Positions 35,047 through 45,576 of a stretch of 64,000 nt of DNA are shown piece after piece. Numbering within the stretch: position 1 is the first letter of the stretch; every line of letters starts with the position of its first letter. Under the pieces are notes generated by a model. The model was not told the DNA's origin. It did no database searches and saw only the letters and a program-made list of their open reading frames with translations. Source of the DNA: Tolypeutes matacus (lineage: Eukaryota; Chordata; Mammalia; Cingulata; Chlamyphoridae); assembly GCA_026826555.1 (NCBI GenBank), contig JAKSZT010054304.1, positions 36,201,424 to 36,265,423 on the forward strand. The letters are read 5' to 3'. A program made the position numbers and the translations under genes.

Positions 35047-35216
35047 TAATTTCATTTATTTTTATTTATTTACACATTTTGGGTTTACAAAAAAAATCAT
35101 GCATAAAAAGCTGGATTCCCATACACCATCCCACCACCAACACCTTGCTTTGGTATGGAACATATGTTACAAATGATGTTAGCACATTTTTATAATAATA
35201 CTGTTAACTAAAGTCC
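35047..35216 (-). mobile_element. L1 3' UTR, antisense, left part (A-rich tail end)
   Basis: A short L1 copy consisting only of 3' UTR. The T-rich stretch at 35047-35075 is its tail and 'gggtttacaaaaaaaatcat' to 'tataataatactgttaacta' is the distal 3' UTR in reverse, of xenarthran L1 type. Target duplication TTACAGCCATT at 35036-35046 and 35859-35869 bounds the whole element, which was later split by the solo LTR. Confidence 0.75.
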
Positions 35217-35685
35217 TGTAGGGACCCAGGTCCCCCTAAGTCCTCAGCAGGTAGCTGTCTGTGTGACCTAGGCATAAGTTAAAGGTCAACAACCCTCCCC
35301 AGAGAGGAGAGAAGGCATAGATGGGATCATAAATTATAACCTTCTCAAAGCAATACGTGTCCTTGATAAACATCCTTCCTATGGGCATAGTGTAAACATC
35401 ACCTGACCCCATGTGTATGTTTCAGGGGACCCTAGCAGGAATCCTGTTCTCATACCCGATGGAATGTCCTTGTTATAACCCCTACGGAATGTTCTTGTTC
35501 TGAGACCCCTCATTTTTCCTGTCTCTTTGCAAAGTGCTAACTTCATTCATTCTTTGACCTGCCGCCATCAAAAATTCTCTCCTGTCCGAAAGTCCCGAAA
35601 AAGATTATGCCTGATTAAATGCCAACTGTGTTCTCTGGTCTTACGGCCACACCAACTTGTTCCCTTCAGGAGTTGGGTTGTAACA
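35217..35685 (+). mobile_element. Intact solo ERV LTR with target duplication
   Basis: A 469-base element starting TGTAGGGACCCAGGTCCCC and ending GGGTTGTAACA, so TG...CA termini. It is flanked by an identical AGTCC (35212-35216 and 35686-35690); because the last LTR base is A, a six-base AAGTCC reading is also possible. A likely polyadenylation signal ATTAAA sits at about 35616, followed by a GT-rich stretch, consistent with R-U5 on the plus strand. It cleanly interrupts the antisense L1 3' UTR. A solo LTR is the usual product of recombination between the two LTRs of a provirus. The family is not one I can name. Five- or six-base duplications fit ERVL/ERVK-like integrases rather than gammaretroviral four-base ones. 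Confidence 0.88.
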
Positions 35686-35690
35686 AGTCC

Positions 35691-35858
35691 ATAGATTAAG
35701 GTTCATTACTTGTGTAGTGTTGTTTTAAAGATTGTTTTTTAATTTTCATTCTGTTACCATATACACAATCTAACTTTTCCTTATTTGATCACATTCAGAT
35801 GTTTAGTTCAGTGCTGTTAATTGCATTCAAAATGTTGTGCTACCATCACCACCATGCA
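35691..35858 (-). mobile_element. L1 3' UTR, antisense, right part
   Basis: Continuation of the L1 split by the solo LTR: 'ggttcattacttgtgtagtg', 'cattctgttaccatatacac' and 'gtgctaccatcaccaccatg'. It ends at the right target duplication TTACAGCCATT (35859-35869). Confidence 0.75.
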
Positions 35859-35869
35859 TTACAGCCATT

Positions 35870-36217
35870 CATTTTTATTATTTTTTATCTTTAGAAACTC
35901 TTACTAAATATATTTTCCAAGGAATGATTACTACAAAGGTGATTATTATATATTCTGTAGTTAATTTCAACTTCAAGGTGATCTCACACTTTTAACTGTA
36001 TGCAAAATCTTTAATACGAGCCAAAATCCTTAAGGTATTGATTATCATACATGATTTTAACTTGGAGAAGAGACAGGAGCATGAAACAGTGTTTTCAATA
36101 TTTGTAAAAGGTAAATATTCTTTGAATATGAGAAAAATGTTTAATAATGACAATCTTGTGAGACAGTGAGCTCACTGGAAATGTTTCATCAAAGACAAAA
36201 TGGATCTCTATTATAGA
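35870..36217. other. Unassigned AT-rich sequence
   Basis: No gene or named repeat recognised. Confidence 0.4.
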
Positions 36218-36232
36218 CGTAAAGTCTGTGAT

Positions 36233-37233
36233 ACAAAGCCCATGTGACTGGCTCAAAGGACCCAGGGCTTACAGGTCTCTCAGGAAACCACCTCCAATAC
36301 CACAGCAGCAGTACAGCATGCTGTCTCCAACCCTCATTGCCACCCCTCCCCTTATTTTTAAGGGTTGTTTATGGCCATCCTTAGAGTTTTATAATGAAAA
36401 GTTCTCTAATATTCTGAGCCAAGTGGTTGAATCCTGCAATATTCTACCCTGACAGGTGAGATAGATAGCTAAGAGGACATGGTTCAAGCCCAAGTGGGGT
36501 AGGCATGTGGTGGCTCATTTTCAATATCTCTCACTCCATTTTGTTCCTACCATTTCATTACATTGATTTACAAGTCTCGGAGAAAAAAAGCAAGGCAAAA
36601 GGGCAGTTTTCCCAGTTGAACAAGTTTGGCAATATCAGAATAAAAAAGATGTCTCCTTTCAAGATCAAATTCCACTTGATTGAGACTGAGTTGGGTTAGG
36701 AAAGTACTGTGAAGATCAGCTTCTCAGAGTTTAAAAGTAGCTGGATTCCCATCTGAGTAGACAGTAGATAAAAAAAAAAAAAAAAAAAAAAAGCTGAAAT
36801 TGGTAGAAGTCTTAGCTTGGAGCCTATGAGTCATGTAGTGACAAAAAGCACTTGGAGTCCATGAACCAATGGGATATGCAAAGACACTTAAAAATCTCAG
36901 GGCTGGTTTCTCTGTTCATATACAATTCTGGTGCTTAGGAACAGGGACCCATGCCAATGACCAAGGCCAAAAAGCCCCACCTTTAAGTAAGGGAACAAGC
37001 CTGACCCTGATGCCCAATATGGGATAACCCTAGACATTTTGTTTTTCTCCCTGTTGTTCCTTTTTTTGTTGGCCTTGTGCTGGGTTTGTTTACAAAATAT
37101 GTATTTTGTCTAACCAAATATTAAAAATGGAAAACTCCATACATAATTCTCCTTATTTGTCTGCCCAATTCTGTAACTAGGTTAAGAAAAAATAAAATAA
37201 AATTTAATATGATGCTGCTTCAAAAAAAAAAAA
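36233..37233 (+). pseudogene. Candidate processed retrocopy of an unidentified transcript
   Basis: About 1 kb, more GC-rich at its left, bounded on the right by AAATAAAATAAAATTTAATA, a short spacer and a poly(A) run at 37222-37233. Similar flanks ('acgtaaagtctgtgata' at about 36217-36232 and 'agttaaaggtctgtaata' at about 37234-37250) could be an imperfect target duplication. An internal A-run at 36769-36792 could be an old tail of a first insertion or an A-rich stretch of the source. A 74-codon frame at 36228-36452 (proline- and glutamine-containing) has no family match that I know. The parent gene is not identified, so this may be an mRNA 3' UTR copy or an unclassified retroposon. Confidence 0.45.
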
Positions 37234-37239
37234 AGTTAA

Positions 37240-37575
37240 AGGTCTGTAATATTTCTTTTGTGGTTACAACAGATGACTAAAATTTTGGTAACTATAATAT
37301 TATGAAAATATATGGCATCACATCACTACATGGAACATTTAATTTCCTCACTGGTTTTCAATCATTGTATACTTATTACATGCATTTCTAGAATCTTTCT
37401 TCCTTTTGAAGGTAAATATTTCATGTTATTAGAGCAAATGGAAGAAGAGACTTTGGTATTACATCTATTGCCCAAAATTTCAATGATGGTCACACCCTAA
37501 GCATTAGAGAATAGGCAAGAAAATGTGTTGTCTGTGAGAAAACTCACAATTAATAAGGAATTTCCTACCTGAGTA
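37240..37575. other. Unassigned sequence
   Basis: No gene or named repeat recognised. Confidence 0.4.
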
Positions 37576-38175
37576 TATTAGTGCTTACGTAAAGTACCAG
37601 AACTCTGCTGGCTTTTATAAAAGGTACTTATAAGAGTCCAACTCAAGGTACCATAAGAGGTACTTTCTCACCCAAAGTCTGTTGCCACCTGTTGATGCAA
37701 GACAGCGGGCAATGTCTGCAAAGGTTCAGCCTTCCTCCTTCCTATTAAGGCTCTGTGGTCCCAGGTTCTTCCGATCTCAGCTGCAGGCTGGCCTAAGGCT
37801 CATCACTCTCCCCAGGGCTCATTTGTTTCCAGCCTCAGCTGCTCCGTTTGCTCAATTAGGTCAGCTGTAGACTATCAGGCTCATCTCTCTTCCCAGCACC
37901 ATGTCTATGAAGCACTCTCTCTTCCTGTGTATCTGCTTCTGTGTGTCTACTTCTGTATGAGAGTCTGTTTTATCAGCCCAAGGGGACTGGGACTCGACGC
38001 TGAGTTGTACTCTAATGACATGATTGAATCAGAGCCCTAATCCTAACATAATTTAATCAGATATCTCCACTGAATCTAATACAATCAAAGGATTATCACA
38101 CCAGAGGAAACAACCAGTTTACAAACATGATCTTTATTTCCTTTTGGAATTCATAAATAATATCAAAATGCTACA
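37576..38175 (-). mobile_element. LTR of family A, antisense
   Basis: On the minus strand it begins TGTAGCATTTTGATATTA, continues with 'gaattccaaaaggaaataaa' and 'gtttgtaaactggttgtttc', and ends with a TTTATAAAAGCC box and 'tctggtactttacg' near 37590. The same order is seen in the plus-strand copy at 55406-56054, so the two define a family of LTRs of about 600-650 bases. The TATAAAA word near the 3' end is more likely a polyadenylation or TATA element of the LTR than of a host gene. The 62-codon frame at 37682 is inside it. Confidence 0.72.
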
Positions 38176-38889
38176 CTAAGCTCACCTAAATAGGAGGTGC
38201 AGGTTGGAAATACCTGGGACTCATCCCATTTCATCAGGCAGTTGATATAGTTAGGATAGGGCTCAAGTCAGGACCAAGGGTGGGAACACACATATAAATT
38301 GTTAATCCTGTTTTATAAAGAGCATATATTAAATCTATTCCCTGATATAAGCATTACTTAATAGTGACATTCAGCTATTGGATCGCCATAGGCTGTGAGA
38401 TATCTATGTGTAGTTAAAATATAACAGAAACTTGACTATGGGTGCTGAAAAAATAGAACAAAATATTATATTGGCACAAATATAAAGATGATTTCCTAAT
38501 TAGAAGTGTACAAGAAGACATGCATAATTATATAATGTTAGATTTAGAAAAGATCTGATGCATCATGGCCAATCTATTGATTTTTTTCCCCACAGGCATA
38601 TGAAGAAAAGTAGAATCTTAAAAGTTTATCTTAGTTCATACAAGTAATAATAGCATATCTGAGGTTAGAAATTAGACCTCATTCATAATCACATGACTTT
38701 CTTATAAAACACATTATTCTGACATGAAGAGCCATGCTATATATCATTTTAGAAATATTATATGATTTCATTATAAGTAAATCATATAAATAATTATGGA
38801 GATTAGGAGGTGAACATCTTTTGGGAGAGCCATTATTTTGCTTACCAAAGGTGAGATTTTCCTCTACACATATGTGCTGTATTCTTGTT
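38176..38889. other. Unassigned AT-rich sequence
   Basis: No gene or named repeat recognised. Confidence 0.4.
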
Positions 38890-39070
38890 TTTTTTTTTAA
38901 AGATTTTATTTATTTATTCATTTATCCCCCCCCTTGCTGCTTGTGCTCGCTGGGTCAGCTAACCACGCCGTGCAGGCGGGCTTGCCTTCACCAGGAGGCC
39001 CCGGGAACCAAACCCGGGGCCTCCCATATGGTAAACGGGAGCCCTACTGATTGAGCCACAGCCACTTCCC
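38890..39070 (-). mobile_element. DAS-type SINE (monomer)
   Basis: Minus-strand copy nearly identical by eye to the one at 21655-21864, with a T-rich tail at the left and tRNA-like head at the right. Flanks 'attcttgtt' and 'catcttggtt' suggest a short, slightly diverged target duplication. It appears to be inserted at the edge of an antisense L1 remnant. Confidence 0.92.
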
Positions 39071-39071
39071 A

Positions 39072-39560
39072 TCTTGGTTATTTCTTTAGATCTGTATTCC
39101 AGCTCACTGATTCTTTCTTCAGAAGTCATTGTTCTGTTGTCTGACATCTTTTCTTTTTCAAATATTATTATATTTAAGGTCTTGAAATTCTATCAGTTTG
39201 AATTTCATGTCTGCATGGTGATTTGGCTAATCTCTTGCACCTTACTCACATTTTTAATTCCCTCTTATTTTAGAAAAGTTATTTTAGTGTCTGTATCTAT
39301 GCCCCATGTCTGAAATTTTGAAGGGTCTTATTTTATTGTTTGTTTAATTTCCATTAATGGTGACTTGTTTGCTTGAGTATTTTGGAGCGGTGAAAACTCT
39401 TTAGGATTTAAATAAGGATTTGGATGAAATTAAATTCTGTAGATATTTATATCTGTGATATATCACATCTCTTTCTCTACTTGGGCCAATCTTTGAAATT
39501 AATGACCCTCTTCCCCTCAGGTAAGTTGTGTAAATTCAAATACTAACCCCATTTTAATTC
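39072..39560 (-). repeat. Possible old L1 5'/ORF1 region, antisense
   Basis: 'tttctttagatctgtattcc', 'agctcactgattctttcttc' and 'gaattctatcagtttgaatt'-like words are typical of old L1 ORF1 or 5' UTR in antisense. There is no coding potential of its own. Confidence 0.45.
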
Positions 39561-40559
39561 TGGCTTGTGTCACAAAATCTCAAGGGTAGTTTCACTCAAT
39601 GTCAAAGGTGTTATAATTCATTTTCCTTCTATTGTCAAAAAAGTTCTTATTTTCTTTTTATTTTTTTCACCTGTTTTAAGAGTACAATTCTCCTTCAGCA
39701 TTAATTTGATGAAGTTTATCTTTATTCCAGCTCTCTTACCTGCAATAGCCCAAGATTTAGTTCACAATTTCCCCCAAATTGCCAATGGTCTTGATTTTTA
39801 AGAACCATGTGTGTTCCATTAAAAGTTAATAGCTTTAGCGCTAGTTCACCTCTATGGATCAGTGCTCCCAATTCATCTTTATCCTGCATAAAATCTTTTT
39901 CCTTTTTCGAAGACAAATTCTTTTATGCATTAAATTTGAAATTAAAGGAAATTATTTGTATATGGTTTTAGCTAGAGGGTTATTGGAGCTCATGTCTCAT
40001 GCTTACTTTGCAAAAAATATTTCTCAGTTTAAATATAATTAGCTCCCCAAACTACCAGATTCAAAAAAAAAAAGAATAAGAAATGGAAATACAGGAAGGA
40101 TTTTATAATAAAGACAAAGATAAAGCATATAGAATACAAAATTTCCAAACATATATAATTAAATTTCTCAGAGTTGAGCTATGACTGGCAAAAATATGCA
40201 AAGAATAAGATAGATTTCTTGGAAATTATTAACACAAAATCACATGCAAAAAAATGAAAATTCAGTTGATATAACTAAAACAAATTTTTAATTCTTCCAG
40301 AAATTACAGCCTTAAGAGTTGGAGAATACAAAAGAAGACATTTAAAAATGGGAAATAGGTGGTGGATATCAAACATCTGAAAGAGAGAGAGAATAAAAAT
40401 GAGCAGAGTGAGATAATAATTTAGGAAGTAAAACAAGGTTTCTTAGAACACCTGGGCAAGTGTTTCCAGATTTAAGGGACTACCATATATCAGTGGAATC
40501 GTGAAATTGATCACACGCACATACTTCATCACACAATTCCAGAACTGTAGGCATGCATA
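39561..40559. other. Unassigned AT-rich sequence
   Basis: No supported gene. It may hide decayed L1 sequence. An A-run lies at 40062-40073. Confidence 0.4.
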
Positions 40560-40569
40560 AAAATACCCT

Positions 40570-40675
40570 GAGGGAAACGGATGTGGTTCAAGAGGTTCAG
40601 CATTCGTCTACCATATGAAGGGACCAGGGTTCGATCCCCAGGACCTCCTGGTAAAATTAAAAATTAAAAAAAATT
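40570..40675 (+). mobile_element. Short tRNA-derived SINE
   Basis: Plus-strand element of about 106 bases beginning 'agggaaacggatgtggttca', with A-box-like 'tggttcaagaggttc', B-box-like 'gggttcgatcccca', and an (A/T)-rich tail directly after 'ggacctcctggt'. It lacks the middle body of the long DAS monomers. Perfect 10-base duplication AAAATACCCT at 40560-40569 and 40676-40685. Confidence 0.88.
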
Positions 40676-40685
40676 AAAATACCCT

Positions 40686-41539
40686 AAGAGCAAGATAAAT
40701 AATATATATGCACTTTACAAGAGTCGCTCCTCATAATTTATCTCTGTGACTTATTTTTAGGTTTTGTATATTAACATTTATGTTATATGCTGCCAAATTT
40801 GTGCTTTTCCACTTCTTAATACACATCATTCAAGATATTTAAATACTTTCAACTCACTCAGCAGTCTGAGCATGGAAACTTGAGGTACATAGTACTGAAT
40901 TTTACATGAGGATTTGTGGGTACAGTTATGTAGAAAAGTTTCAAACAAACAGAAAACAAGATTGAAGCAGAGGAAGAGAAATTGAGACACTTGATTAGGA
41001 AGCTGAAACACCTGATAAAGAATTACTTTGATGCAAAGAGATAGCTGGGCCATGAGGAATACTCTCTTCTCCTTAGACTTGATAGCATCTAAACTAAGAC
41101 ACAGTTGCTTTCTGAATAGCATGAGAGTTCACCACTTCAAGTGAGCAGCATATGTTATTACTATCAGTTATATGTGCCTTCTTACTTCCCCATGTATTCT
41201 TATAATGCAACCTCATCTCTTTAGATAATTTGAGTATTTTCCATTATTTTTGTACTCCAGCATACACAATAATCTAAAATAAAACTGATGTTTAAATAAA
41301 TAAGAGCAAATTTCTCTCTACATGACATGCAAAAAGCTGCATGCACTTTAAATCAATTGGAGATTACATTTTAGGAAAATGTTGCTTAAAATAAATATGC
41401 CAAGTGATGGCTACAAAATTCACTTTGGATCCGCTAGGGAATACCTCTTAGAACTGGGCAGTCTTTCTCCCAGATGGCAGAAACTATGAATGGATTTTTA
41501 TCAAGTTAGAAGGTTATATTTAGTATATCATATAAATGG
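40686..41539. other. Unassigned sequence
   Basis: No supported gene. The 98-codon minus-strand frame at 40826-41122 has no recognisable domain. Confidence 0.4.
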
Positions 41540-41544
41540 CATTC

Positions 41545-41924
41545 TGTCCACTGCATCTATCCACCTTGGGAGTCTGCGAGGGAGGTAGGCAGGAAAAAAA
41601 AAGACTCTAGGCAGAGAGCAAAGCTTGTTCATACTGGCACAGCCGCCATCTGCTCCAGACAAACAGGCAAGCAAGCATGGCCATTCTTTACTTGCAGGGT
41701 TATTTATACACTATTGTTTTTACTCAAATGTTACATAGAAAGAACACAACAGACAACTTCCTAGAATCATTTTTGCTATGCCTAGGGAGTATGTGTACTC
41801 TGAGTCAAGGACTTTGTAAACTAATAGCTGATTCAACAGTTGGACCACTGCCCAGGCCTTAACCTTCAGTTTAACTCTCTTGGTTTAAGCCTCACGGGCT
41901 GCTGCCTGAGTCTTACCTCTTACA
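41545..41924 (-). mobile_element. 3' LTR of the ERV
   Basis: 380 bases with TG...CA termini (on the minus strand it starts TGTAAGAGGTAAGACTC and ends near GATGCAGTGGACA). It aligns by eye with the other LTR along its whole length with scattered substitutions and a few short indels. The plus-strand frame at 41677-41862 is matched by one at 45340-45525 because both are LTR sequence, not a gene. Confidence 0.92.
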
Positions 41925-41934
41925 CTCCACCCCC
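41925..41934 (-). promoter_or_regulatory. Polypurine tract of the ERV
   Basis: Read on the minus strand this is GGGGGTGGAG directly before the 3' LTR start TGTAAGAGG. That is the expected position of the plus-strand DNA primer and confirms the element's orientation. Confidence 0.7.
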
Positions 41935-41976
41935 GAGGGCAGCGGTTTTAGCAGCTATGGGGGTACTTGTTATGGG

Positions 41977-42800
41977 CTAGAGAGTTAATATAAAAGTTTT
42001 TTTCAAAATTGTTGCTGTTGTTGATGGTATTGTCACTTCTACCTGCAAAGGTAAACATTGGTTAATCTCCTTTGTAATCCTGTTCTCCAGGGAGCAATAA
42101 GAGTAAGCCACCCCACATGGGGTGCTCTCAAGTTCTAAGGCTACACCATGGTTTTCATTTTTTTTACCATGGAGCACTGTTACAGCAGGTAACAGAATAT
42201 GCTTCTGCGGCCCTATCTGGGGCCTCAGCAAGGGATCCTTGGCTGCAACTTGCAACTGGTCCAGAGTCACTGTCCTATGCACTAGAGTTTCTATGGGCAT
42301 TATTACACCTTGTCAGGAGCTCATTTAATTGTTGGGCCATGGTCCACAGACTTTTGCACGACTTGTGCAAGAACGGCTGAACTAAGAGTTAAAGGGCTTT
42401 TTTTTTTTTTTTCCTTACAACGAACTACACTGCCCGCAGTTTGGCCTGCTGGCCACTTTGACTAAAGCTTATTTCACATCACATGGTGCTAGCCTTAGGC
42501 TGGACAGACACAGCCGTCCACAGAGCAGACTGGCCTCAACTGGCCTTATCTGCACGCTATGCAGACTTTGGGATTGTCCTCCTCCTAGCTCCTAAGGGGG
42601 ATTGTGCATCCTGGATGGGCGTCACCCCTGTTTCAGGGCTCAGTGCTTCTGCATATGTCAGTAGACCCGTGGCTGTGTCAATGGCCGTAAGGGCATATCT
42701 GTACTGCCAACTCAAAGGTAATGGCCTAATAACAGCTACCTGCCATCTTGTGAGTGGGATACATTCTCACTCAATTTGACCCATCGTTTTGGGTTTGCCT
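41977..42800 (-). pseudogene. ERV 3' internal region, unassigned (distal pol or env remnant)
   Basis: A 107-codon minus-strand frame at 41977-42300 and broken frames up to 42800 lie between the integrase zinc finger and the 3' LTR. I do not recognise an env surface or transmembrane subunit: no hydrophobic fusion-peptide-like run, CX6C motif or membrane anchor is visible. It could be the remainder of integrase in shifted frames. Confidence 0.5.
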
Positions 42801-43061
42801 CCGAGGTAACAGAGGACATCGGGGGCACGCATGGCACGCTGCTTAAGCGGCCTTTGCATTCACAGCTAAACCGCAAAGGCTTGCAGCCTTCATCATCATG
42901 GGGCCTCTAGCATGTAGGAGTTTCTGGTGTAGCCACAAGGCCATGTTCTCAGCACTGTTTACCTGCAAGGTAACTTTAGTTAATTGATCTACTGTATCAT
43001 TACTTGGATGCAAAAGGGGGCAGTGAGCTGCTACATGGTACACTGTCCCTTTTTTAGACAA
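42801..43061 (-). pseudogene. ERV integrase N-terminal zinc-binding region
   Basis: The minus-strand frame 43061-42843 has H-containing words (WLHQKLLHARGP) followed, across a stop near 42843, by ACHACPRC. Paired histidines then a CxxC pair is the HHCC zinc-binding arrangement of retroviral integrases. The in-frame stop between the two halves disables it. The catalytic core is not recognisable downstream. Confidence 0.65.
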
Positions 43062-43559
43062 CCTCTTATCTCATAGGTTTTCTCATATGGATCGTCCCCA
43101 CAGGGGTCAATGTGGGCTTGGCCTCATGGCCAACTACAAGCCACATGGCTCACAATTCAGCTCATTGGCTACTCTGACTAAACCCTAATTCACACTACAT
43201 AGTACCGGTTTGACAGTGCACCGCTCTGGTGGTCCATTGAGCCACTTGCCCTTGGCTGGCTCCATCAGTATACCATGCCTGTTGTGGCATGGTACTTACC
43301 TCAGCTTTGTATGGAGAAACCTCTTCATGGGGACTTGCAAGGGGGTCTCTGGGTCCAGTGTTCCAGCATATGTTAAGGGACTTAAAACTTGTTACAACTC
43401 TTTACTCAGTGGACTGGAAGCTCTATTCTAAATAGGCTTCTCACTTGGCCAGGGTCACTGTCTGGGCCACACCACTTTGTGGCTGGGCAATCCAATTCTG
43501 CACCCACCTTTTCATGGAATAGGTGGTGAATATCTGGGTTATTGGCAGCGCACATGGCT

Positions 43560-43975
43560 GCTAATTGCTTCCCTATGAGACTATAGCGCTTCTCCGCTTA
43601 TCTCCATAGCTGACTCTAAATCTGCAAGAGAACCAAAGGTTAGCATTACATCATCAATGTAATGATACATCTAATGGTATCGGCACGTTGCCACTTTTCT
43701 AGGTCTTTAGCCACTATACCATGACAAATGGTGGGGTTGTGAACATAGCCCATAGACAATATAGTAAAAGTCCATTGTCGACCTTCCCACGTGAAGGCAA
43801 ACTGATCCTGCACTTCATCAGCAATGGCGATGGAACAAAAGGGATTTGCCAAGTCTAAAACAAAACGATAAGTTCCCAGTGTCAAAGTCAAAGTATCCAT
43901 CAGGTCAAGAATAGAAGGCACAGCTGTATGTAAAGGAGGAACTACCTTGTTGAGTTCTCGGTAGTCAGCAGTCAT
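43560..43975 (-). pseudogene. ERV reverse transcriptase fragment, frameshifted at the active site
   Basis: The minus-strand frame 43975-43646 has RT motifs in order: MTADYRELNKV at its start, the VLDLANPF block that holds the first catalytic D, FAFTWEGRQW and the NPTICHG segment. The YIDD catalytic box is present at 43650-43661 but in a different frame, so a frameshift separates it from the upstream part. The RT fingers upstream of DYRELNK are in yet another frame and broken by stops near 43976-44010. An RNase H domain downstream (43060-43560) is not clearly seen. The protein cannot be made intact. Confidence 0.9.
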
Positions 43976-44175
43976 ACGCTACGTCCCAGTCCCATAAGGC
44001 CTACGGACGGGCCACACCAGAGCCTTAAACAGGCTCTGGGGCTCACAGAGGATTTGTACCTTGACCAGTTAATAGTTGCTGATATTTCTTCATACCTTCC
44101 TGGCAAAAGGTACTGCTGTACGGTCACTGTCTTATGGGGTTCGGGCAACACAACAGGGGTATGTCTCCCCCATTA

Positions 44176-44511
44176 TCACTGGATGAAACTTGGTCTGTTG
44201 GCTCTCAGCCTTGCCAAGACTAGCCACCATGGCTGTTCTCTTAAGGGGACAATAGCATGTTGTACTAGCAGGTCTCTCATCAGACTCGTAAACCTCTTGG
44301 CATCAGGTCTCTGGTTATTGGCGTCAAAAACAGCACTGCGCTTGCCCATCTCCCAGACTACTTTTATGAGGTCAGCATTTGTAGTCCATTGGCTCACGGA
44401 GTCTGCCAACTCTTCTGCGTTACCAAATGCTGTCTGGAACCACTGCATCAATGAGTGGGTAGGATTTCCCCCAGCATTCCGCTGAGCATTTAAGAGATGC
44501 TGGTGCACCAA
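44176..44511 (-). pseudogene. ERV gag-like region, downstream part
   Basis: A 111-codon frame without a zinc-knuckle CCHC. It follows the capsid-like segment and precedes the RT. Its words (LNAQRNAGGNPTHSLMQW, ADSVSQWTTNADL) are compatible with capsid C-terminal sequence, but the assignment is by position more than motif. The lack of a protease-like D-T/S-G between it and RT suggests an internal deletion. Confidence 0.5.
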
Positions 44512-44980
44512 GGGATGGCCAGTAGCAACACTAAATTCTCTATCTCAGTTCCTAAGCACAAAATGCTATCCACCCCCGCTTCTCACAGATGCAGCAGCTA
44601 CGCAGCTATGGACTCTCCGAGCTTCTGCTGAAACTGTCATCCCAATTCAACCAGTTCTGCCTGCGTATAGGGACAGTACAACGTGCGCTGGATAATATGG
44701 GGCTGCCCCACGGGGGCGCCTCCTTGCCTCATGTTTTGATTATGTTTCCTCTTCTAAATAACAACCGGACGAGCTCCTCCGATGGGTCTTACTTCTTCCT
44801 CGTCGAACTACTGCTAAAGGACACATTTCAGCACTCTAGCGGCCCATGCGACTGCTACAGTTGCTCATACAACTGGTCAGTTTCCCTCTCCTGTTCACGC
44901 AAGTGGCTGGCCTGTTTCAAAATCTCTTGGGTGGTGTCTCGAAGCAAGGACAGGAACATCGGGCCCACCTAAGCAGCTAC
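44512..44980 (-). pseudogene. ERV gag capsid-like region, with stops
   Basis: On the minus strand about 44700-44580 reads CPYTQAELVELG, a stop, QFQQKLGES, a further stop where a tryptophan is expected, then LLHL. This 'YTQAEL...' and 'QKxGE' arrangement is typical of retroviral capsids. At least two stops disable it. Upstream, 44700-44980 is in mixed frames. Confidence 0.6.
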
Positions 44981-45187
44981 CGCTTGCGGTTTCGTATCAC
45001 CCAGCTCGGGCTCAGCCTGCTGCAGGGCACTCAGTAAAGCCGCTGGGGTGTTATCTGGGATCTCCGCAGGAAGGGCACACCTGCAGGACAGCCACTCTGC
45101 CACCCCCACCCACACACAGGTGGGCAGCCACCCAGGGCCCATAACCCCTACCTCCTCCCTCAGCCGAGGAAGCAGTGGGAGAACACG

Positions 45188-45204
45188 TCAAATCCTGCTG
45201 ACTA
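45188..45204 (-). promoter_or_regulatory. Possible tRNA primer-binding site of the ERV
   Basis: Minus strand TAGTCAGCAGGATTTGA begins seven bases from the 5' LTR edge at 45212. Position and the GGATTTGA end (like the complement of a tRNA T-arm) fit a primer-binding site, but the first bases are TAG rather than TGG and the tRNA cannot be named. Confidence 0.35.
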
Positions 45205-45211
45205 TGCCGTT

Positions 45212-45576
45212 TGTCCATTGCATCCATCCACCTCGGGAGCCGGCGAGGGAAGAAGGCAGAAAAAAGACTCTAGGCAGAGAGGGAAGCTTGTTCATACTGG
45301 CACAGCGGCCATCTGCTCCAGACAAACAGGGAAGCAAGCATGGCTGTTCTTTACTTGCAGGGTTATTTATACACTATTGTTATTACTCAAATGTTACACA
45401 GAAAGAACACAAAATACAACTTCCTAGAATCATTTTTGCTGCGCCTAGGGAGTATGTATATTCTGAGTCAAGGACTTTGTAAACTAATAGCTGATTCAAC
45501 AGTTGGACCACTTTTCCGGCTTTAACCTTCACAGTTTAACCCTCACAGGTTGCTGCCCCGAGTCTTACCTCTTACA
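45212..45576 (-). mobile_element. 5' LTR of the ERV
   Basis: 365 bases with TG...CA termini, paired with 41545-41924. In minus orientation it contains a TATAAATA word (minus strand of about 45362-45370), which would be the U3 promoter. The duplication CATTC follows at 45577. Plus-strand frames at 45048-45482, 45218-45427 and 45340-45525 overlap it and are not genes. Confidence 0.92.

Noticed and set aside
37682..37870. 62-codon frame near a TATAAAA-like word
   Set aside because: Both belong to the family A LTR. The TATAAAA word is shared with the 55406 copy and is therefore an LTR feature, not a host promoter.
44054..44485. 143-codon plus-strand open frame
   Set aside because: Antisense shadow of the gag-like and RT-proximal minus-strand sequence of the ERV.
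45048..45482. 144-codon plus-strand open frame, proline- and serine-rich
   Set aside because: Lies across the ERV 5' LTR and leader on the opposite strand to the viral genes. Its end matches the frame in the other LTR, so it is a chance frame.
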